This document shows positions 9,099 through 13,023 of a stretch of DNA of 13,023 bases, piece by piece (position 1 is the stretch's first letter; each line of letters opens with the position of its first letter). The position numbers and the translations under genes are program-made. Origin of the DNA: Eggerthellaceae bacterium (GTDB taxonomy: Bacteria > Actinomycetota > Coriobacteriia > Coriobacteriales > Eggerthellaceae). The notes under the pieces are model-generated. The model was not told the origin of the DNA. It worked only from the letters and a program-made list of their open reading frames with translations, and made no database searches. The stretch lies in NCBI GenBank assembly GCA_900754495.1, contig CAAEDC010000217.1, positions 1-13,023 on the forward strand, written 5' to 3'.

Positions 9099-9100
9099 AG

Positions 9101-9137
9101 AGGAGGATGGGTGAGGCACCTGCACCCATCCTCCTTT
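9101..9137 (+). terminator. Strong hairpin terminator after modA
   Basis: AGGAGGATGGGTG (9101-9113) pairs perfectly over 13 bp with CACCCATCCTCCT (9123-9135), loop AGGCACCTG, followed by TTTGCG. It lies 63 bases after the modA stop and four bases before the modB TATAAT box. It should separate modA expression from modBC, at least partly. Confidence 0.75.
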
Positions 9138-9140
9138 GCG

Positions 9141-9146
9141 TATAAT
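9141..9146 (+). promoter_or_regulatory. -10 box of modBC
   Basis: A perfect TATAAT lies directly after the modA terminator. The expected -35 position (9118-9123) falls within the hairpin and does not resemble TTGACA. Predicted transcript start is near 9152, leaving a leader of about 135 bases. Confidence 0.6.
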
Positions 9147-9153
9147 GTGAGGG

Positions 9154-9237
9154 CTTCGCGCGCCGGGCGCTTCGGAGGAAGCTTCCGGCACGCGAAGGCG
9201 CGCCGCAGGATCGCGGACGCGCTGCCCGCGGCACGCC
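9154..9237 (+). promoter_or_regulatory. GC-rich modBC leader with two tandem hairpins
   Basis: Hairpin 1: 9154-9166 pairs with 9185-9197 (13 positions, one C-A mismatch), capped by an inner GCTTC/GAAGC stem with a GGAG loop. Hairpin 2: 9197-9206 pairs with 9228-9237 (10 positions, again one C-A mismatch). Both right arms contain GGCACG. Hairpin 1 starts two bases after the predicted transcript start. The leader could be regulatory, for example a cofactor or metal sensor, but I cannot assign it to the known Moco RNA motif by eye. Confidence 0.4.
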
Positions 9238-9288
9238 GACCGAGAGGAGCGGAGCCGATGGGGCCCGAGAGGGGATAGGGGAGGATAG

Positions 9289-10704
9289 ATGACGGTTGAG
9301 CTGAAAACGGCGAGGGGTTTGGCGGCGCGCGTCGTCGCCTTGGCGCTCGCCGTCGTTGCGGGCATGGCGCTTGCGCTGCCGACCGCCGCGTTCGCGGCGG
9401 AGGGGGAGGGGGGATCCTCGAGCGGGGGCGCCCATGCCTCATCCGATGCGGCGGCTTCCGGCGAGGTGACGGTGTCCGCCGAGGCGGACGCGGCGCTCGC
9501 CGAGGGCGCGTCGTTCGCGCTGGCGGATTTCTCCCGCGCCCAGAAAGGCTCCAACCGCGACGTCGATGGCGCCTACATCGGCTACAGCTACTATCAGGGC
9601 GGGGACGCCGATTACCTGGCGGCCGTGGTGACGGCCGACTACGTGATCGTGCACGTGCCCGAAAGCGCGGCGGCGCTCTGCGATATCTCCGATCCCGCCG
9701 TCCAAGATATGCTGAAAAGCTGTTTGATCTCCCTTGACGAGGCATCCGTCAACGGCGGCGTGGTCGCCGACGCCGACGTGCCGTGGGAGTTCACGTCCGA
9801 GAGCATCTGGGAGCAGGACGGCATCGTGTACTCGTTCGGAGTGGAAGCGGGCGAGGGCCGCTACTACACGACGGTCGCCAGCGCCGACGGAGGCGACATC
9901 GTGAGCGCGACGTCGAACGCGGCGCGGCCCCTCTACGTCGACTTCGCGCATGTCGCGGATCCCTCCGCGGTCGACATCGTCCCGCCCGCGACCGGCATCG
10001 CCGCCGTGGGCGAGTTCCTCGCCACCCTCGATTGGAGCCCTTTGTGGGTGACGCTCAAGACCACGGGCGTCGCGATCGTGTTCATCTTCATCCTGGGCTT
10101 GGCGGCGGCCTACTTCAGCCTGCGCATCCCCAAACGCGCCCAGGACATCGCCGATACGCTGTTTACCATCCCGATGGTCCTGCCGCCCACCGTCTGCGGC
10201 TTCATCCTGCTGCTCGCCCTGGGCAACAACTCGCCGGTGGGACGCTGGTTCATCGAGCACGGCCTGCCGCTCGTGTTCAGCTGGCCGGCGACGGTCATCG
10301 CGGCCGTGGTGGTGGCGTTCCCGCTGATGTACCGTAGCGCGCGCGGCGCCTTCGAGAACATCGATCCGCTCATGCTCGACGCGGCGCGCACGCTCGGATG
10401 GAGCAACGCGCGCATCTTCTTCCGCCTGATGATGCCCCTGGCGTGGAGCTCGATCGCCGCCGGCGCAGTGCTGGCGTTCGCGCGCGCCTTGGGCGAGTTC
10501 GGCGCGACGCTGTTCCTCGCGGGCAACTACGCCGGCATCACGCGCACCATCCCCATCGCGATCTATTTCGAGTGGATGGGCGGCGACATGGACGCGGCGC
10601 TGTTCTGGACCGGCGTGGTGATCGTGTTCAGCTTCGTCGTCATCCTGTTCATCAACCTGTGGGGCAGGCGCACCACCAAGTATCGCCGCGGTTCGGAGGA
10701 ATAG
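9289..10704 (+). CDS. modB: Molybdate ABC transporter permease ModB with large extracytoplasmic N-terminal domain
   Basis: 471 residues, about twice the usual ModB length. Residues 1-36 form a signal peptide or anchor: basic start, long Ala/Val/Leu core, and AFA before AEGEGG. Residues 37-70 are a Gly/Ser/Ala linker and about 70-240 an unrecognised acidic domain with Tyr-rich segments (YIGYSYYQGG, EGRYYTTV) and Cys131 and Cys145. From about 250 to the end it matches a complete ModB: five hydrophobic helices near 253-276, 290-311, 331-348, 385-402 and 436-458; VLPPTVCGF; the cytoplasmic EAA-type loop DAARTLGW at 364-371 that contacts ModC; and FARALGEFGATLF. E. coli ModB starts outside the membrane, so an outside N-terminal domain fits the topology. 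GGGGAGGA (9278-9285) precedes ATG 9289. The gene has its own promoter and leader, and modC follows after 3 bp. Confidence 0.93.
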   Translation: MTVELKTARGLAARVVALALAVVAGMALALPTAAFAAEGEGGSSSGGAHASSDAAASGEVTVSAEADAALAEGASFALADFSRAQKGSNRDVDGAYIGYSYYQGGDADYLAAVVTADYVIVHVPESAAALCDISDPAVQDMLKSCLISLDEASVNGGVVADADVPWEFTSESIWEQDGIVYSFGVEAGEGRYYTTVASADGGDIVSATSNAARPLYVDFAHVADPSAVDIVPPATGIAAVGEFLATLDWSPLWVTLKTTGVAIVFIFILGLAAAYFSLRIPKRAQDIADTLFTIPMVLPPTVCGFILLLALGNNSPVGRWFIEHGLPLVFSWPATVIAAVVVAFPLMYRSARGAFENIDPLMLDAARTLGWSNARIFFRLMMPLAWSSIAAGAVLAFARALGEFGATLFLAGNYAGITRTIPIAIYFEWMGGDMDAALFWTGVVIVFSFVVILFINLWGRRTTKYRRGSEE

Positions 10705-10707
10705 CGC

Positions 10708-11817
10708 ATGAGTCTGGAAGTCGATATCAAAAAAGAGTTCAAGACGTTCACGCTTGATGTGTCGTTTTCCGCCGGTGACGAGACGCTGGGGTTTCTGGGC
10801 GCGTCGGGCTGCGGCAAAAGCCTCACGCTGCGCTGCATCGCCGGCATAGAGACGCCCGATGAGGGGCGCATCGTCGTCAACGACAAGGTGTTCTTCGATT
10901 CCGAGCACAAGATCAACCTCACGCCGCAGGAGCGCAAGACGGCGCTGCTGTTCCAGAACTACATGCTGTTCCCCAACCTCACGGTGGCGCAGAACGTGGC
11001 GGCCGGCATCGGCAGGGAGGTCTCCAAGGCCGATCGCGACGCCATCGTCGGCCGCGAGCTGAAGCGGTTCGGCCTGGAGGGCTTCGACAAGCGCTATCCC
11101 GCGCAGCTGTCCGGCGGCCAGCAGCAACGCGTCGCGCTGGCGCGCATGCTGGCGGCGCGGCCGGGCATCCTGATGCTCGACGAGCCGTTCTCGGCGCTCG
11201 ACGCGCACCTCAAGGAGGTGCTCGAGCAGAACCTCGTGAGCCTGTTCGACGCCTTCGGCGGCACCGTCCTCTACGTCAGCCACGACATCGACGAGGCGCT
11301 GCGCTTCTGCGATCGCATCGCCGTCGTCGACGCCGGACGCATCATGGAGATCGACTCAGGCGACGATTTGGTCAACAACCCGCGTTCGGTGGCGGCGTTG
11401 AAGCTGTCGGGCTGCAAGAACGCCACGCCGGTTGCGCGTGTGGATGACAGGCATGTCTGGTCGGCCAAGTGGGGCGTCACCGTGGAAGTCGACGGCCCCG
11501 TTGCCGACGACGTCGCCTATCTGGGCGTGCGCGCCCGCTACCTCGAGCAGGTCGACGGTCCGGGCCGCAACTGCTTCCGCATGCGCGTCGACCGTGCGAG
11601 CGATTCGCGTTTCGAGCGGACGGTGCTGCTGGGCTTCCTCGATCGCGACGAGCGCGAGGTTCCCACGGTGGGCCAGGCGGAAGACGAGATGAAGTACCTG
11701 CACCAGCATATGTTCTGGCGCGTTCCCAAGGTGGGCGGCGGAAGGCGGCTGCCCGAGGTGGGCGACGAGGTATGGATCCGCATCCCCACCGACCGCATCT
11801 ACCTGGTGGCGCGGTAG
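10708..11817 (+). CDS. modC: Molybdate ABC transporter ATP-binding protein ModC
   Basis: Cytoplasmic ATPase that powers molybdate import through ModB. 369 residues. Nucleotide-binding domain: Walker A GASGCGKS (31-38), Q-loop Q83 in LLFQNYMLFPNLTV, signature LSGGQQQRVALAR (134-146), Walker B ILMLDEPFSALD (154-165) with E159, and H-loop H192. All key residues are present. The C-terminal part (about 245-369) begins SGCKNATPVARV and continues with WSAKWGVTVEV and YLGVRARYLEQV. It is a regulatory-type domain found on some ModC proteins of anaerobes and does not look like the compact molybdate-binding MOP repeat of E. coli ModC. CGGAGGAA just before the modB stop serves as ribosome-binding site; the 3-bp gap implies one mRNA with modB. 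Confidence 0.95.
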   Translation: MSLEVDIKKEFKTFTLDVSFSAGDETLGFLGASGCGKSLTLRCIAGIETPDEGRIVVNDKVFFDSEHKINLTPQERKTALLFQNYMLFPNLTVAQNVAAGIGREVSKADRDAIVGRELKRFGLEGFDKRYPAQLSGGQQQRVALARMLAARPGILMLDEPFSALDAHLKEVLEQNLVSLFDAFGGTVLYVSHDIDEALRFCDRIAVVDAGRIMEIDSGDDLVNNPRSVAALKLSGCKNATPVARVDDRHVWSAKWGVTVEVDGPVADDVAYLGVRARYLEQVDGPGRNCFRMRVDRASDSRFERTVLLGFLDRDEREVPTVGQAEDEMKYLHQHMFWRVPKVGGGRRLPEVGDEVWIRIPTDRIYLVAR

Positions 11818-11900
11818 CCTGCGTGCAGCGGGGCGATCCGATCGCCGCCCGTGCGGGCGCCTGGCGGGGCCTTCCCCGGCGAACCCTCTTCGGGCTGACT

Positions 11901-11960
11901 GCCGTTCGTGCGGGAGCTTGCGCTTCGACGCCTTCGCGGATTGGCGAACTGCCCCTTTTT
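11901..11960 (+). terminator. Possible terminator between modC and moaA
   Basis: GCCGTTCG (11901-11908) can pair with CGAACTGC (11945-11952), one mismatch, followed by CCCTTTTT. The loop is long and only partly structured, so this is weak. Other GC-rich foldbacks in 11818-11900, such as GGGCGAT/ATCGCC around 11831-11846, lack a T-run. Confidence 0.3.
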
Positions 11961-11975
11961 CGTAGGGAAATGATT

Positions 11976-11981
11976 TATACT
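11976..11981 (+). promoter_or_regulatory. -10 box of moaA
   Basis: TATACT in an AT-rich pocket, 31 bases before the moaA ATG. The predicted leader is about 25 bases, mostly the ribosome-binding site, which is too short for a Moco riboswitch. No clear -35 is present. Confidence 0.6.
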
Positions 11982-12012
11982 TGCATGCGATAAAACCGCA
12001 AAAGGAGGACCT

Positions 12013-13014
12013 ATGAAAGACGGTCTTGGCCGCACCATAGAATACCTGCGCATCTCGCTCACCGACCGCTGCAATTTCCGCTGCATCTACTGCATGCCGG
12101 AAGAGGGCGTGTGCAGCCTGCCCCACGACGAGATCCTGCGCATCGAGGAGATGGCGCACATCGTGCGCATCGCTGCGGACCTGGGCATCAAGAGCGTGCG
12201 CCTGACCGGCGGCGAGCCCTTGGTGCGCAAGGGCGTGGTCGACCTCGTGCGCGAGATCGCCAACACCCCCGGCATCGAGAACGTGTCGATGACCACCAAC
12301 GGCGTGCTTCTGCCCAAGATGGCCGACGATCTGAAGCGCGCGGGCCTGTCGCGTGTCAACATCTCGCTCGACACGCTCGATCCCGATCAGTTCAAGTACA
12401 TCACGCGCCGCGGCGAGCTCCATCAGACGCTCGACGGCATCAAGGCGGCGCTCGAGGCGGGCTTTGATCCGGTGAAGATCAACGCGGTCACCGTACGCAG
12501 CCTCAATCAGGATTACCTGGCGTTCGCGCGCCTGTCGGTCGATCGCCCGTTGCACGTGCGCTTCATCGAGTACATGCCCGTGGGCGAAAGCTCGGGCTCT
12601 GACGGCTGCGGCTGGGGCCCCGAGGACGTGGTTCCCAACGAGGAGGTCATCGAGACCATCAACGCCCAGGCGCGCGAGCAGGGCCTGCCCGAGCTCGTGC
12701 CCGCCGGCGACGACAGGCCGCTCGGCTGGGGACCTGCCCGCTATTGGGAGTTCCCCGGCGCCAAGGGCACGGTCGGGTTCATCTCGGCGCTGTCGAATCA
12801 CTTCTGCGCCCAGTGCAACCGCGTCCGCCTGACGGCCGACGGCAAGCTGCGCCCGTGCCTGTTCTCGGACCTGGAGTTCGACGTGCGCACGCCGCTGCGC
12901 TCCGGCGACGACGACGCGGTCCGCGAGGTGTTCGCGACCACGCTGCGCGCCAAGCCCGACGAGCATCACAACAAAGTCGGCACAGAGCGCGGCATGTCGC
13001 AGATCGGCGGGTAG
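12013..13014 (+). CDS. moaA: GTP 3',8-cyclase MoaA
   Basis: Radical SAM enzyme that, with MoaC, converts GTP to cyclic pyranopterin monophosphate, the first step of molybdopterin synthesis. 333 residues, normal for the family. N-terminal iron-sulfur cluster motif: C20, C24 and C27 in TDRCNFRCIYCMP; SAM-binding GGEP at 66-69; SMTTNG and NISLDTL strands; FIEYMPVG; second cluster C265, C268 and C282 in FCAQCNRVR and LRPCLF, which holds the GTP substrate. The protein ends in GG, the C-terminal pair needed for MoaA activity in characterised members. ATG 12013 follows AGGAGG (12003-12008) by four bases. It has its own -10 box behind modC, linking cofactor synthesis to molybdate uptake. moaC and the other moa/mog genes are not in the window. 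Confidence 0.97.
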   Translation: MKDGLGRTIEYLRISLTDRCNFRCIYCMPEEGVCSLPHDEILRIEEMAHIVRIAADLGIKSVRLTGGEPLVRKGVVDLVREIANTPGIENVSMTTNGVLLPKMADDLKRAGLSRVNISLDTLDPDQFKYITRRGELHQTLDGIKAALEAGFDPVKINAVTVRSLNQDYLAFARLSVDRPLHVRFIEYMPVGESSGSDGCGWGPEDVVPNEEVIETINAQAREQGLPELVPAGDDRPLGWGPARYWEFPGAKGTVGFISALSNHFCAQCNRVRLTADGKLRPCLFSDLEFDVRTPLRSGDDDAVREVFATTLRAKPDEHHNKVGTERGMSQIGG

Positions 13015-13023
13015 CCGAAACGA

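Noticed and set aside
9107..9145. Tiny frame (12 codons) after AGGAGG between modA and modB
   Set aside because: The AGGAGG abuts the ATG with no spacing, and the whole frame is the terminator hairpin plus the TATAAT box.
11988..12012. Moco riboswitch before moaA
   Set aside because: The -10 box leaves a leader of only about 25 bases, almost all of it the ribosome-binding site.
9439..12969. Long minus-strand frames opposite modB, modC and moaA
   Set aside because: Both are shadows of genes with intact catalytic motifs on the plus strand.

Overview
The window is GC-rich and densely coded. Strong TATAAT/TATACT -10 boxes, mostly without a good -35, precede most genes. The molybdate uptake and molybdopterin genes, a lipoprotein-type ModA, an HdeD-like protein and a DUF559-type nuclease relative together suggest an anaerobic actinobacterium of the Coriobacteriia, probably Eggerthellaceae. 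That assignment is inference from gene content and style; no marker gene proves it.

Left part (1-3700). A possible C-terminal gene tail (1-45) is followed by a non-coding stretch with a 26-bp tandem repeat. A minus-strand gene (286-1275) encodes a DUF559/Vsr-like nuclease-family protein and appears to be read from a near-leaderless, extended -10 promoter. The divergent spacer (1276-1722) carries four 20-bp tandem repeats and the promoter of nnrD (ADP-dependent NAD(P)H-hydrate dehydratase), which has an unusual acidic N-terminal extension of about 125 residues. Five perfect 7-bp repeats follow nnrD. Next is a small HdeD/DUF308 membrane protein with its own TATAAT box.

Middle (3700-7960). ligA (NAD-dependent DNA ligase) is complete and lies behind an extended -10 box and an 11-bp hairpin. 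After it comes a CheR methyltransferase-PAS protein of the CheB/CheR/PAS hybrid family. It has no CheB domain, no good start signal and no chemotaxis neighbours. A long hairpin terminator closes this block.

Right part (8040-13014) is a molybdenum block on the plus strand: modA (molybdate-binding lipoprotein), modB (permease), modC (ATPase) and moaA (first enzyme of molybdopterin synthesis). modA has a near-consensus promoter whose -10 lies in a perfect 17-bp palindrome, then a structured leader. A 13-bp terminator hairpin separates modA from modB. modB has its own TATAAT box and a GC-rich leader with two tandem hairpins. modB and modC are 3 bp apart; moaA has its own promoter. ModA captures molybdate outside the cell, ModBC imports it, and MoaA starts the cofactor into which it is inserted.

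The most unusual item is modB. A normal five-helix ModB of about 220 residues is preceded by a signal peptide and an unrecognised extracytoplasmic domain of about 210 residues. With the palindrome and the two structured leaders, this makes the molybdate locus the best candidate here for undescribed biology.
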